64,000 nucleotides of DNA, taken from positions 1 to 64,000 of the forward strand of contig NZ_JAMHJQ010000004.1 of the NCBI RefSeq assembly GCF_023534745.1, written 5' to 3'. The notes under the pieces were generated by a model. That model worked only from the letters and a program-made list of their open reading frames with translations. It made no database searches and was not told where the DNA came from. A program made the position numbers and the translations under genes. The DNA is from Streptomyces sp. 35G-GA-8 (GTDB lineage Bacteria > Actinomycetota > Actinomycetes > Streptomycetales > Streptomycetaceae). Positions 54,270 to 63,083 of this stretch are shown one piece after another (position 1 is the stretch's first letter; each line of letters starts with the position of its first letter).

Positions 54270-54789
54270 TGAACGGTACTGCACTTTCCAGGGCGAGATC
54301 CCGCCATGCGAGATACGAGGCAATGTCCGGGTCCTGGATCAGTTCCCGATTGATTTGCGTCCCGTCAGGGCGATAGTTCAGATGGACCACGACCGTCTCG
54401 TCGAACAGCCAGAAGTCCTGCCCAGGCAGTCCGGGGTTCGGTCGGTCCGTCAGATCGACTATGTGGTAGTTCTCCCCGGCCGCCACGTTCCCCGGGATGC
54501 ACCACTCGAACAGGTATCGGCTGTACGGCGTGAGCGGCCGGCGGACGATCTTGGCACGGGTCATCGTCCGCCCGGCTGCCGCATGATCCCGAATGGTCTG
54601 GTGCCATGGCGCGTTGAAGCCGTCCGGCTTCGGGGCTCCGGCCAGGAAGTCACGGACGGTGGCGTCCTCTGCTGGCATGGTGTACGTCTGGTGGACTTCC
54701 AGCCGGAATGCGGAGCGCTTGAAGTCTCGGAAGTACGCCTGCCATTCGTCGCCGTCCAGCAGCACAGGGCTAGAGCCATCCACGGGCAC
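54253..54789 (-). CDS. DUF6879-family protein
   Basis: The 178-residue soluble protein matches the DUF6879 family often encoded beside Scr1-type HTH genes: LLDGDEWQAYFRDFKRSAFR, YSRYLFEWCIPGNVAAGENY and a final LAWRDLAL. GTG 54789 is seven bases after AAGGAGG. It overlaps the preceding small gene by 20 bp and the HTH gene by 17 bp. It may be the toxin-like effector of the set; function is unknown. Confidence 0.82.
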   Translation of the reverse strand: MPVDGSSPVLLDGDEWQAYFRDFKRSAFRLEVHQTYTMPAEDATVRDFLAGAPKPDGFNAPWHQTIRDHAAAGRTMTRAKIVRRPLTPYSRYLFEWCIPGNVAAGENYHIVDLTDRPNPGLPGQDFWLFDETVVVHLNYRPDGTQINRELIQDPDIASYLAWRDLALESAVPFSAHRT

Positions 54790-54994
54790 GGGCCGCCTCC
54801 TTGAGGATGTCCTCGGGCATCAACACAATCGACTCGCCGTCCGGAGTCGGGTGGGCCACGTCGTAGCCCTGGACAGCCAGCATGCCGGGCTCTGGTGTGG
54901 CGTACACAGTCGGGCAGTCGCCGTTCCCACACTTGTCATCGTCATCGCCACCTTGATTGCAGGACCCGCCTGCGATCACCCGCAGTTCTTCCAC
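54770..54994 (-). CDS. Small Cys/Asp-rich protein heading the DUF6879 operon
   Basis: The 74-residue protein includes SCNQGGDDDDKCGNGDCPTV, a cysteine- and aspartate-rich stretch that could bind metal, then MPEDILKEAARARGWL. It starts at GTG 54994 with a very strong GGAGGAGGT five bases ahead. It is the first gene of the leftward operon and overlaps the DUF6879 start by 20 bp. Function unknown. Confidence 0.75.
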   Translation of the reverse strand: MEELRVIAGGSCNQGGDDDDKCGNGDCPTVYATPEPGMLAVQGYDVAHPTPDGESIVLMPEDILKEAARARGWL

Positions 54995-55091
54995 TCGAAC
55001 CTCCTCCGGTCTGTACTCGGAAAGTTACGGACGGTGGCACCCGCGCCACAAGGCGGGCGCGGCTCAAGTCACGAAGTCGCATAGAACGGCT

Positions 55092-55361
55092 TCAGCGGCC
55101 TCTCAGGCGGGTTCTGTGGAGGGCCGCGAGAGCGAGGAGTTGGCGTTCCTCGTACGGCGTGGCGGGGCGGAGCGAGATGGGGTGGACGCGCCAGTGGAGG
55201 CCGGTGGGGCGGGTCAGGAGGACCATCGGGCCGGCGAAGCCGGTGATCTCCGCCGGCATGTCGTAGTGGCGGTCGAACACCGCCATGCCGACGCGGAGTT
55301 CGCCCGGCCCCGGCCGTGACACAGGAAGCGGGCGCGGGCGCGGGTGCGCGAGAGGGCTCAT
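55092..55361 (-). CDS. Small basic hypothetical protein
   Basis: The 89-residue protein starts MSPLAHPRPRPLPVSRPGPG, then has a compact fold (GMAVFDRHYDMPAEITGF, MVLLTRPTGLHWRVHPISLR) and a basic end. GGAGG is seven bases ahead of ATG 55361. It overlaps the preceding gene by ATGA and ends a leftward series of four small genes. Proteins of this type accompany HTH/DUF397 loci; function unknown. Confidence 0.7.
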   Translation of the reverse strand: MSPLAHPRPRPLPVSRPGPGELRVGMAVFDRHYDMPAEITGFAGPMVLLTRPTGLHWRVHPISLRPATPYEERQLLALAALHRTRLRGR

Positions 55362-55531
55362 TTCCAGTCCTCCGGGCGGCGGTGCGGGTGGTTGCGGAGT
55401 TCGTCGTTCCAGTCCCGCACCATGCGGCCGTTGCCGACCGCCCGCGCGTCCTCGCGCTGTCGGCAGAGCGCCGCGCACACGTCGCACCCGGTCGCGGGAG
55501 CCGGCTCACGCGCGGGTAGGGATACGGTCAT
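55358..55531 (-). CDS. Very small Cys-containing protein
   Basis: The 57-residue protein contains GCDVCAALCRQRED, with CxxCxxxC spacing that could bind zinc, then WNDELRNHPHRRPEDWK. ATG 55531 follows GAGGAC. It overlaps neighbours on both sides by 4 bp, a sign of tight coupling. Function unknown. Confidence 0.65.
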   Translation of the reverse strand: MTVSLPAREPAPATGCDVCAALCRQREDARAVGNGRMVRDWNDELRNHPHRRPEDWK

Positions 55532-55737
55532 CGCTCGTCCTCGCCGGGGCGGGGTGCCGAGTCGGGGCACGACGGGTGACCGCACACGCACGGCGGCCAC
55601 TTGAGCGCGTCCCCGGGAGCGAGGTCCGCGCCCTCGGCGCCGGGGTCGTACACGGAATTCGGTACGACGAGCGAACCGTCCACCCCGTACGCGGCGATCA
55701 TCAGCGACAGACGCCTGCGCGCCTCACTTCGCCTCAT
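55528..55737 (-). CDS. Very small Cys-rich protein
   Basis: The 69-residue protein has SLMIAAYGVDGSLVVPNS followed by PPCVCGHPSCPDS, a Cys/His cluster that may be a small zinc site. ATG 55737 is seven bases after GGAGG. It overlaps the upstream gene by 14 bp and the downstream gene by 4 bp. Confidence 0.65.
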   Translation of the reverse strand: MRRSEARRRLSLMIAAYGVDGSLVVPNSVYDPGAEGADLAPGDALKWPPCVCGHPSCPDSAPRPGEDER

Positions 55738-55879
55738 CGGCCAGCCTCCGCAGTCCGCGCTCCACGCGCCGCACCAACTCCGGTGTCGGTTCGGCGAATT
55801 CCCATGGCACCCCAGCGGGGATCAATACGACCACCTCGTAGTCCTCGGTGGCCGAGGCCGGTGCTTCCCTCTCTGCCAT
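55724..55879 (-). CDS. Very small acidic protein, first of four overlapping genes
   Basis: The 51-residue protein reads MAEREAPASATEDYEVVVLI at its start and ends with an amphipathic helix (ELVRRVERGLRRLADEAK). GGAGG lies eight bases before ATG 55879. It is the first gene of a leftward operon divergent from the HTH gene at 55996. Function unknown. Confidence 0.6.
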   Translation of the reverse strand: MAEREAPASATEDYEVVVLIPAGVPWEFAEPTPELVRRVERGLRRLADEAK

Positions 55880-55924
55880 TGGCGCGCCCCTCCGTCGTCG
55901 TGGCATTACTGTGTGTGTTCAAGA

Positions 55925-55948
55925 TTCGGCATGCGTGCCTTCGCCGAA
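55925..55948. promoter_or_regulatory. Inverted repeat in the HTH/small-gene divergent promoter
   Basis: TTCGGC at 55925-55930 and GCCGAA at 55943-55948 are perfect arms; inside them GGCA-TGCG-TGCC forms another small dyad. It lies in the 116-bp spacer between the divergent small-gene operon and the HTH gene, so it may be the operator of the HTH protein. Confidence 0.45.
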
Positions 55949-55995
55949 CAGGGTTGAGCGCACGTCAACGGGCCTGGGGTGAAGGAGGAAGAGGT

Positions 55996-56829
55996 ATGGC
56001 CGACGAACCGAAAGGGCCGGTCGGACCGGTCAGCGGAGCCGCCTACTTCGGCAACGAGGTGCGGGAGTGGCGGCTGGCCAGAGGGCTGAGCCAGCGCGAG
56101 GTGGGCGCCCCCGCGCGGTACGCGCAGCAGTACGTGGCGAAGGTGGAGGCCGGGGATCGGATGGCGAGCCCCGAGTTCGCCGCGGGCTGCGATCAAGTCT
56201 TCGGTACGCCGCGTACGTTCGCCCGGCTACGGGACCGTTGCGCCGAAAAGGGTGGCTATCCCGACTGGTTCGAGCCGTACGTCTTGCTCGAACGGCAGGC
56301 GTCCGCGACTCTGAACTTCAGCAACGGGCTGGTAGCGGGTCTGTTGCAGACCGAGGCATACGCGCAGGCGGTCTTCCGAAAGGCGAATCCGACCGACACG
56401 CCGGAGGACATCGCCGTTAGGGTCGGGCTGCGACTGAAGCGTCGTCAAGTACTGGAACGCGAGAATCCCCCGCTGGTCTGGGTCGTCCTGGACGAGTCCT
56501 GCCTACGGCGGGTGGTGGGCAGTCCGGCGGTGATGGCTGAGCAGATGGCACACCTGATCAAGGAAGCGGAGTCTCCTCGCTTCACCCTTCAGGTGCTCCC
56601 GTTCAGTTCAGGGGCGATGTCCTGGCATTTGGGTTTCACGCTGCTGAAGTTCGCCGACGACGAGCCCGACATGCTCTACCAAGAGACGCTGGGGGCAGGC
56701 CATGTGACCGACTCCCGGAAGACCGTGAAAGATGCGAGCGTGCTCTACGATCGATTGCGAGCCGACGCGCTCGGTCCGGAAGAGTCGGTCGGCATGTTGC
56801 GCAAGGTAATGGAGGACTGGACCCGATGA
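55996..56829 (+). CDS. XRE-family HTH regulator with DUF5753 (Scr1/WhiJ type)
   Basis: The 277-residue protein has the helix-turn-helix LSQREVGAPARYAQQYVAKV and the DUF5753 pattern (FEPYVLLERQASATLNFSNG, VAGLLQTEAYAQAVFR, VVLDESCLRRVVGS). ATG 55996 follows AAGGAGG. It is coupled by ATGA to the DUF397 gene and divergent from four overlapping small genes. It probably controls this divergent region. It is distinct from the HTH at 53412, so the window holds two such systems. Confidence 0.88.
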   Translation: MADEPKGPVGPVSGAAYFGNEVREWRLARGLSQREVGAPARYAQQYVAKVEAGDRMASPEFAAGCDQVFGTPRTFARLRDRCAEKGGYPDWFEPYVLLERQASATLNFSNGLVAGLLQTEAYAQAVFRKANPTDTPEDIAVRVGLRLKRRQVLERENPPLVWVVLDESCLRRVVGSPAVMAEQMAHLIKEAESPRFTLQVLPFSSGAMSWHLGFTLLKFADDEPDMLYQETLGAGHVTDSRKTVKDASVLYDRLRADALGPEESVGMLRKVMEDWTR

Positions 56830-57110
56830 GCACATTCGATCTCTCCGCCGCACAGTGGGAGAAGTCCAGCTACAGCAGCGGCCAGGGCGGCGAGTGCGTC
56901 GAGTTCAGCCGGTCGTTCCTCGCGGTCTCCGGCGCACAGTGGGAGAAATCCAGCTACAGCAGCACCATCGAAGGCGAGTGCGTCGAGTTCGCCCGCAACC
57001 TCGCCCCCACCGGCATCGTCCCCGTACGCGACAGCAAGTCCCCCACCGGGCCCGTCCTCCTGCTCACCCCCACCGCCTGGAACGACTTCGTCGCCTTCGT
57101 CGCTCAGTAA
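56826..57110 (+). CDS. DUF397 protein with internal duplication
   Basis: The 94-residue protein has the DUF397 pattern twice at its start: AQWEKSSYSSGQGGECVEF and AQWEKSSYSSTIEGECVEF, then one complete tail (PVRDSKSPTGPVLLL, WNDFVAFV). The first copy lacks the tail, so a tandem duplication has lengthened the N-terminus; usual length is about 60-65 residues. ATG overlaps the HTH stop by ATGA. The stop lies directly against the convergent stop at 57111. Confidence 0.85.
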   Translation: MSTFDLSAAQWEKSSYSSGQGGECVEFSRSFLAVSGAQWEKSSYSSTIEGECVEFARNLAPTGIVPVRDSKSPTGPVLLLTPTAWNDFVAFVAQ

Positions 57111-58115
57111 TCACGCCTCGTGCGGCGGCCAGGTGTCGCCCCAGGCCGTGTCCCTCGCCGCCCGGTACGCCGTGCCGTGGCGCTTGGTGACCGTGTCTCG
57201 GCGCAGGCCGTCGTCCCTCGTGCACAGGTCCAGAAGCACCTGGCCCTTGCGGATCTGTGGCTTCCGCGTCACCCGGGCCCGCGCCGGGTGCGTGTCGAAG
57301 CGGGCCGCCGCGACGTAGCTGAACTTCTCGTCCTCGTACGGCAGCGAGCCGCCCTTGACCTGGCGGTGCAGCGAGGAGCGGCTGACCCGCGCCGCGAAGT
57401 GGCACCAGTCCGTGCCCCGTTCGATCGGGCACGCGCCATCGTGCGGGCAGGGGGCGGCGATACGGTGCCCCGCCGCGATGAGCTGGTCGCGGGCCTCGAT
57501 GATCCGGAGATAGCCGTCGGGCGTACCGGGCTCCACGATCACCACGGCCTGCCCGGCCCGCGCCGCCTCGGCGACGAGGGCGGTGCGGTCGCGTTCGGTG
57601 AGTTCGTTCAGTACGTACGAGATCGTCACGAGGTCGCTCTCCGGCAGTTTCAGTGCCGCGTCGATCCTGGCCCGGCGCCACTCGGCGGCGCGCAGCGCGG
57701 GTGAGGCCGTGGCGGCGGCCAGTTCTCGGCCCAGGGCCAGCGCGGGTTCCGCCCAGTCCAGGACCGTGGTGGTACGGGCATCACCGGGCTCCGCCCAGAC
57801 CGCGTCCGCCGCCCACACCCCGCTCCCCGTGCCGCCGCCCACATCCAGATGGCTTCCGGGCGCCCACCCGGGCGCCGCGTCGGCCAGGGCGTCCAGCGCG
57901 GCCCGTACCGCCTCGAAGGTGGCCGGCATCCGGTACGCGGCGTACGCGGCGACATCGGACCGGTCCCGGAGTACGGGCGCGTCCGTCGGGGTGGTGCCCC
58001 GGTAGTTGGCGATCAGCCGGTCGACGGCCTGGGCGGCCTGCTTGGGCGGCAGTCCGTCGAGGAGCCCGGCGAGCGCGGCGCGCAGCGCTTCGGCGGTGGA
58101 GAGGGTGGCGTTCAC
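57111..58115 (-). CDS. Rsm22-like small ribosomal subunit methyltransferase-family protein
   Basis: The 334-residue protein has a Rossmann-like SAM fold with LDVGGGTGSGVWAA, followed by SYVLNELTERDR and VVIVEPGTPDGYLRI. A Cys cluster (PCPHDGACPI and DWCHF) is typical of the Rsm22 family, which in mitochondria helps assemble the small ribosomal subunit and may carry an Fe-S or zinc site. Bacterial function is unproven. GTG 58115 is used. Its stop is adjacent, with no gap, to the convergent DUF397 stop. Confidence 0.85.
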   Translation of the reverse strand: MNATLSTAEALRAALAGLLDGLPPKQAAQAVDRLIANYRGTTPTDAPVLRDRSDVAAYAAYRMPATFEAVRAALDALADAAPGWAPGSHLDVGGGTGSGVWAADAVWAEPGDARTTTVLDWAEPALALGRELAAATASPALRAAEWRRARIDAALKLPESDLVTISYVLNELTERDRTALVAEAARAGQAVVIVEPGTPDGYLRIIEARDQLIAAGHRIAAPCPHDGACPIERGTDWCHFAARVSRSSLHRQVKGGSLPYEDEKFSYVAAARFDTHPARARVTRKPQIRKGQVLLDLCTRDDGLRRDTVTKRHGTAYRAARDTAWGDTWPPHEA

Positions 58116-58291
58116 CGGCGAATTTTAAGGCCCGGACAGGGACAGCGGGCGCCATCGGGCGGGCAAGCGGGCACCCCGGGCCGGGAAACGGACACGGTGC
58201 GCCCCGGTGCCCGGATCGAACTGCGAGGGTCACAGAAGCAGTTGCTACGCTGGCGATGCTTGCCCCGTAGCCGCCCTTCACTGGGGACACA

Positions 58292-59662
58292 TTGAGACTG
58301 CGCGTGAGACAGTACCGGCCACCCAGCACGGGGACCACAAGACAACGGGTCGTCCGCATGATCCTCGTCGGCGGGATCATCGTGCTGGCACTGCTGCTCC
58401 TGCTCGCCACCTGTGGCGGCGGGAACAAGGCCGCCAAGACGAAGAAGGACGACGGCGCGGCCAAAGAGCCCGTGACGAACGTCCTGGACCGGGCGCCGCG
58501 GCTCAGCGTTCCCGACGCGTACGACACCGCGCGCGGCTGGGAGATCGTCGGCGGCTCCCCCGATGTCGCCGTCGCCCATGACACAAACCGTCTCGCCTAT
58601 CTGGAGCGGGTCGGCATGGACCGGTTCCGGCTGCGGACGATCGACCCCGAGACCGGGCAGCGCGGCTGGGACGGGGAGCCCTGGCGACCGCTGTTCGCCC
58701 CCGACCGGTTCCCCCGGTTGCTGTCCGTGACCAAGGACGGCCAGGAGTACTTCGTCACCTGGTCGTACGGGAGGCTCAGCGCGGACGCGCTGCGCCCCGC
58801 CGACTCCATCGTCTCGCTCGACATCTACAACGCCTCCGACGGCACCCGCCAGCGGGTCGAGACCCCCTGGGCGGACGCGCCGAAGGTGAGCGCCGCCGGG
58901 CCCGCCATCCTGATCAGCGACGGCAAGGCCACCAGCGCGGTGATCGATCCGGCGACCGCCGAGGTGGTCAAGGTCCCGCCGGGCTCGCTCGGCTACCCCA
59001 AGGACTGCAAGGAGTGCCGCAAGCTGACCGAGGTGCGCGGGGTCACCGAGAAGGGGCTGCTGGTCAGCGGGGCCAAGGAGTTCTGGGTACGCGGCGGCTG
59101 GTACAGCCGGCAGGGCGCGCCCAAGGACACCGACAGCGCCTCGGGGGTGCCCGCCTCGATGGCGAGTGGGTTCATTCTCGCCAAGTGGCAGAAGAAGAAG
59201 GGCGCCGCGGACGCCCGTACGCACGAGATCTGGGCGGTGCACGACGCGGCGACCGGCAAGTCCGTGGCGCAGGTGCGGTGCCGTAAGCCGGCCATCAACC
59301 CGGCCGAGGACCCGCGCCTCATCGCCTCCCCCGACGGCCGTTTCCTGATCGCGGGGCGGCTCGCCTTCGACCTGGACGCGAAGAAGGCGTACTGCTTCGA
59401 GGAGACGGACGGCACGCAGCCGCTGACGCTGACCACCGTGTCGGACGACGGCATCGCGTACGGCGCGGTGAGCGCCCGCAACACGTCGGACGCGCTGGCG
59501 GGCGGCGGCAACCCGGTCAAGGTGAATCTGACGACCGCCACGCCCGAGGCGCTGGCGACCAATGTCCGGCTGCCCAGCGCGGAGACGTCGGGAGTCGGGC
59601 TCTTCCGCTGGACGGACTCGAAGGACCGCCCGCATCTGGTCGGCTATCTGCGCCAGGGCTGA
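58292..59662 (+). CDS. Membrane-anchored beta-propeller-like protein of unknown function
   Basis: The 456-residue protein has a basic head, one membrane helix (MILVGGIIVLALLLLLATC), a Lys/Asp-rich linker and then beta-rich WD/PQQ-like repeats (LAYLERVGMDRFRLRTIDPE, SIVSLDIYNASDGTRQ, GFILAKWQKKK). TTG 58292 follows GGGGA. A cysteine right after the helix might be a lipid site, but no proper lipobox is seen. The gene stands alone; function unknown. Confidence 0.75.
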   Translation: MRLRVRQYRPPSTGTTRQRVVRMILVGGIIVLALLLLLATCGGGNKAAKTKKDDGAAKEPVTNVLDRAPRLSVPDAYDTARGWEIVGGSPDVAVAHDTNRLAYLERVGMDRFRLRTIDPETGQRGWDGEPWRPLFAPDRFPRLLSVTKDGQEYFVTWSYGRLSADALRPADSIVSLDIYNASDGTRQRVETPWADAPKVSAAGPAILISDGKATSAVIDPATAEVVKVPPGSLGYPKDCKECRKLTEVRGVTEKGLLVSGAKEFWVRGGWYSRQGAPKDTDSASGVPASMASGFILAKWQKKKGAADARTHEIWAVHDAATGKSVAQVRCRKPAINPAEDPRLIASPDGRFLIAGRLAFDLDAKKAYCFEETDGTQPLTLTTVSDDGIAYGAVSARNTSDALAGGGNPVKVNLTTATPEALATNVRLPSAETSGVGLFRWTDSKDRPHLVGYLRQG

Positions 59663-59759
59663 GGGAGAGCCCCGGCGCGGACAGCACGCGAAACACCGAT
59701 CAGAACCACCGATCAGAAGCGGTGGTCAGGCGCCGGTGGCGGTGGCGGGGCTCTCCCTC
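59661..59759. terminator. Long-range inverted repeat, bidirectional terminator
   Basis: GAGGGAGAGCCCCG at 59661-59674 and CGGGGCTCTCCCTC at 59746-59759 are perfect 14-bp arms 71 bp apart. The left arm includes bases of the stop codon of the upstream gene. Within the loop, ACCACC...GGTGGT makes an inner stem and CACCGATCAGAA is duplicated (59694, 59707). The repeat lies between convergent genes and can fold on either strand. Confidence 0.7.
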
Positions 59760-59764
59760 GGTTG

Positions 59765-61153
59765 CTAGTGCCGCTGCCATGGCCTGACAAAGCCCAGGAA
59801 GCAGCCCAGCGAGCCGACGGCGCACACCAGCTGCACGACCGCCATCGGCACGGCCGTGTCCTCACCCGCGATCCCCACCAGCGGCGAGGCGATGGCACCG
59901 ATCAGGAACGACGACGTACCGATCAGCGCGGACGCCGAGCCGGCGGCGTGCGGCGTCCGCATCAGCGCCGAGGCGTTGGTGTTGGGCATCGCGAGCCCCA
60001 TCGCCGACATCAGTACGAACAGCGCCGCCGCGACGGGGAGGAGCCCCACGGGACCGAACACCCCGGAGGTCATCAGCAGCAGGGCCAGCGCGGCGAGGGT
60101 GATGACCACCAGCCCGAAGCCCAGTACCCGGTCCATGCTGACCCGCCCGACGAGCACCTTGCCGTTGATCTGGCCGACGGCGATCAGACCGATGGAGTTG
60201 ACGCCGAAGAGCAGGCTGAAGGTCTGCGGCGAGGCGCCGTAGATCTCCTGCACCACGAACGGCGAGGCCGCGACATACGCGAACAGCGCCGCGAAGGCCA
60301 GACCGCCCGCCAGCATGTAGCCGGTGAAGACCCGGTCCGCGATCAGCCCGCGCATCGTACGCAGCGCGGCGACGGTGCCGCCGCTGTGCCGCCTCTCCGG
60401 TGGCAGCGTCTCGTGCAGCCACTTCCAGACGACCAGTGTGAGGATGACGCCGACCACCGTGAGGACGGCGAAGATGCCGCGCCAGTCGGTGAGGCGCAGC
60501 ACCTGGCCGCCGATCACCGGCGCGATGACCGGTGCGACGCCGGAGATCAGCATCAGGGTGGAGAAGAAGCGCGCCATCTCCACGCCGTCGTAGAGATCAC
60601 GCACCACCGCGCGGGCGATCACGATGCCCGCCGCGCCCGCCAGGCCCTGCAAGAGGCGGAAGCCGATGAGGAGTTCGGTGGTGGGCGCGAGGGCGCAGAG
60701 GGCGGTGGCGAATACGTAGACGATCATGCCGAGCAGCAGGGGCCTGCGCCGACCCCACTTGTCGCTCATCGGGCCGACCACGATCTGGCCGAGCGCCATG
60801 CCCGCCAGACAGGCGGTGAGGGTGATCTGAACCGTCGCCGCCGGTGAGTTCAGCGAGCGGGTGACCTCCGGCAGGGCCGGCAGGTACATGTCCATGGACA
60901 GCGGGGGCAGCGCGGTGAGCCCGCCGAGTACGAGGGTGACCAGCAGCCCGGCGCGACGCGCGGCGGCGACACGCTCCTGCGGTGGCGCTTGCGGGGCTTG
61001 CGGAGCCGCTTGCGCGGCTTGCGGAGCCGCCTGCGGGGCACCCGGGGGTGCCCCGCGCTGTTCCGGAATCGATGCCGAGCGACGCTGCTCGTGCGGTATA
61101 TGTCCTTTACGTCCTTCGGTGGTTCGGCCGCCGTCCGGCATTCCTGTCTCCAT
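59765..61153 (-). CDS. Bcr/CflA-family MFS drug exporter
   Basis: The 462-residue protein has twelve membrane segments and Bcr/CflA marks: LPPLSMDMYLPALPEVTRSL in helix 1, GPMSDKWGRRRPLL as motif A, and a MPNTNASALM segment late. Members confer resistance to bicyclomycin or chloramphenicol; the substrate is unknown. The first ~60 residues are a cytoplasmic low-complexity tail with repeated APQAAPQA units, which may vary. ATG 61153 has no strong Shine-Dalgarno. Confidence 0.88.
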   Translation of the reverse strand: METGMPDGGRTTEGRKGHIPHEQRRSASIPEQRGAPPGAPQAAPQAAQAAPQAPQAPPQERVAAARRAGLLVTLVLGGLTALPPLSMDMYLPALPEVTRSLNSPAATVQITLTACLAGMALGQIVVGPMSDKWGRRRPLLLGMIVYVFATALCALAPTTELLIGFRLLQGLAGAAGIVIARAVVRDLYDGVEMARFFSTLMLISGVAPVIAPVIGGQVLRLTDWRGIFAVLTVVGVILTLVVWKWLHETLPPERRHSGGTVAALRTMRGLIADRVFTGYMLAGGLAFAALFAYVAASPFVVQEIYGASPQTFSLLFGVNSIGLIAVGQINGKVLVGRVSMDRVLGFGLVVITLAALALLLMTSGVFGPVGLLPVAAALFVLMSAMGLAMPNTNASALMRTPHAAGSASALIGTSSFLIGAIASPLVGIAGEDTAVPMAVVQLVCAVGSLGCFLGFVRPWQRH

Positions 61154-61252
61154 GTCGTTGAATCCGTACCCATGCTCTCAGGTCAGCGGGAGCGGCCGAG
61201 ACCTTTATTTCGGTGACGGATGTTTCAGTGATGGAGGGGGCCGAGCGACGCG

Positions 61253-62932
61253 TCAGACCGGCTTCAGCCCCGGGTCGCCCACCTCGGTCACGAAGGACGC
61301 CGCCGTCGTGACCGGGGCGCCGGGCGTCGTGATGACATTGACCGTCCTGAAGTCCGCCCGCGCCTGCCGCTCACCGAGCGCCACGGTCACATAGCCGCGC
61401 CGCCCGTTGTAGAACCTCATGTGCGGGTTGGCCTCCATGAACGTGGCCCAGTTGGAGGGCCGGTCCGTACCGTCCCTGCCGCTGGAGACGGAGGTCGCCA
61501 CGATCTCGGTGCCGAGCGTGCGCGACCCCGGGTTGTCCCAGTCCTTCTTCAGGTCGTACGCGTAGCCGGTGTGCACATCGCCGGTCAGCACCATGAAGTT
61601 CTTGATCCCCGCCGCCTCGACCCCGTTCAGCAGCCGCTGCCGGGAGGCGGGGTAGCCGTCCCACGAGTCCATCGACAGCTTGTAGTCGGCCGTCGACAGA
61701 TTGCGGCGCCGGGCGAAGGTCACCTGCTGGGGTACGACGTTCCAGGTCGCCGTGGACTTCTTCCAGCCGTCCAGCAGCCACCGCTCCTGGTTCGGTCCTG
61801 TCATCGTGCGCCCCGGGTCCTCGGACTCCGGTCCCGGCAGCTGCCAGCCGTCGCCGTACGCCTGGTCGTCGCGGTACTGGCGGGTGTCGAGGATGTCGAA
61901 CTGCGCGAGCCGGCCGAAGCGCAGCCTGCGGTAGAGCCGCATGTCGGGGCCGTCGGGCCGCTGCGGGGCGCGCAGCGGCTGGTTCTCCCAGTACGCGCGG
62001 TAGGCGGAGGCGCGGCGCAGCAGGAACTCCTGCGGCGGCACATCGTTCTCGGGGACATCGCCCGCGTAGTTGTTCTCGGTCTCGTGGTCGTCCCAGGTGA
62101 CGACGAAGGGGTGCGCGGCGTGCGCGGCCCGCAGATCCGGGTCGGACTTGTAGAGGCCGTAGCGCATCCGGTAGTCGTCCAGCGTGACGGTCTCGCGGTT
62201 GAAGTGCGCGGGCAGCTCGCGGTCCTGGTAGTTACGGGCGCCGCCGACGGAGTTGACGGCGTACTCGTAGAGGTAGTCACCGAGGTGGAAGACCACATCG
62301 AGGTCCTCGGCCGCGAGGTGCTTGTACGCGGTGAAGTAGCCGTCGTGGTACGCCTGGCAGGAGACGGCGGCGAAGGACAGCGCGCTCGTCCTGGCGTTCG
62401 CGGCGGGCGCGGTACGGGTGCGGCCGACCTGGCTGATCCAACCGCCGGTGCGGAAGCGGAAGTAGTACACCCGGCCGGACTCCAGGCCGGGGACCTCGAC
62501 ATGCACGCTGTGGTTGAACTCGGGGTGCGCGTCGGTCTCGCCCCGCTTGGCGATCCGGCGGAAGGCCGCGTCGTGGGCCAGCTCCCAGCGTACGGAGACA
62601 CGGTTGGCGGGCAGGCCGCCGTCGGGCTCGTACGGGCGGGGCGCGAGGCGGGTCCAGAGCAGCACGCTGTCGGGGCTCGGGTCCCCGGAGGCGACGCCGA
62701 GGGTGAACGGGTCCTCGGTGATCTTCCTGGCGTCCAGCTCGGCGGCGCTCGCGACCCCCGCGCCCGGCAGATTGACGGCGAAGGCGAGCGCGGCGGCGGC
62801 AGCGGTGCCGGTGAGGAGACGGCGGCGGCCGAGGTGCGCGGCGGCGGCTCTCAGTTCAGGGGAGTGGGTGCCGGCCGGTACGGAGCCGCCGAATGTGCGG
62901 CCGGCCGGTGCGTGGCGAAGTACAGGTGTCAT
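61253..62932 (-). CDS. PhoD-family alkaline phosphatase/phosphodiesterase, Tat-exported
   Basis: The 559-residue protein has a long n-region with twin arginines (LGRRRLLTG) and a hydrophobic stretch, then a PhoD N-terminal beta domain and a metallophosphatase domain. Metal-site motifs include [24 protein letters not shown] and TGDVHTGY. PhoD enzymes release phosphate from phosphodiesters such as teichoic acid. GGGGAGGGG lies ahead of ATG 62932. No clear PHO box is seen upstream. Confidence 0.92.
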   Translation of the reverse strand: MTPVLRHAPAGRTFGGSVPAGTHSPELRAAAAHLGRRRLLTGTAAAAALAFAVNLPGAGVASAAELDARKITEDPFTLGVASGDPSPDSVLLWTRLAPRPYEPDGGLPANRVSVRWELAHDAAFRRIAKRGETDAHPEFNHSVHVEVPGLESGRVYYFRFRTGGWISQVGRTRTAPAANARTSALSFAAVSCQAYHDGYFTAYKHLAAEDLDVVFHLGDYLYEYAVNSVGGARNYQDRELPAHFNRETVTLDDYRMRYGLYKSDPDLRAAHAAHPFVVTWDDHETENNYAGDVPENDVPPQEFLLRRASAYRAYWENQPLRAPQRPDGPDMRLYRRLRFGRLAQFDILDTRQYRDDQAYGDGWQLPGPESEDPGRTMTGPNQERWLLDGWKKSTATWNVVPQQVTFARRRNLSTADYKLSMDSWDGYPASRQRLLNGVEAAGIKNFMVLTGDVHTGYAYDLKKDWDNPGSRTLGTEIVATSVSSGRDGTDRPSNWATFMEANPHMRFYNGRRGYVTVALGERQARADFRTVNVITTPGAPVTTAASFVTEVGDPGLKPV

Positions 62933-63083
62933 GTGCCCCTCCCCTGACGGCGGTTGTCACTCGCATTGCAGTCGAGGGCGAAGACGCCCCGTTGTCGTGC
63001 GCACAACATGCGCATGGCGACTGGATGAGGACCGCGTGCTGCGCCAAGTTCTACCCCACGTAACGCACGTACCCTGCCTGACC

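Noticed and set aside
51341-57110. Integrated plasmid or prophage
   Set aside because: No integrase, tRNA-derived att site, replication gene or transfer gene is present; the area is better read as a patch of small accessory loci.
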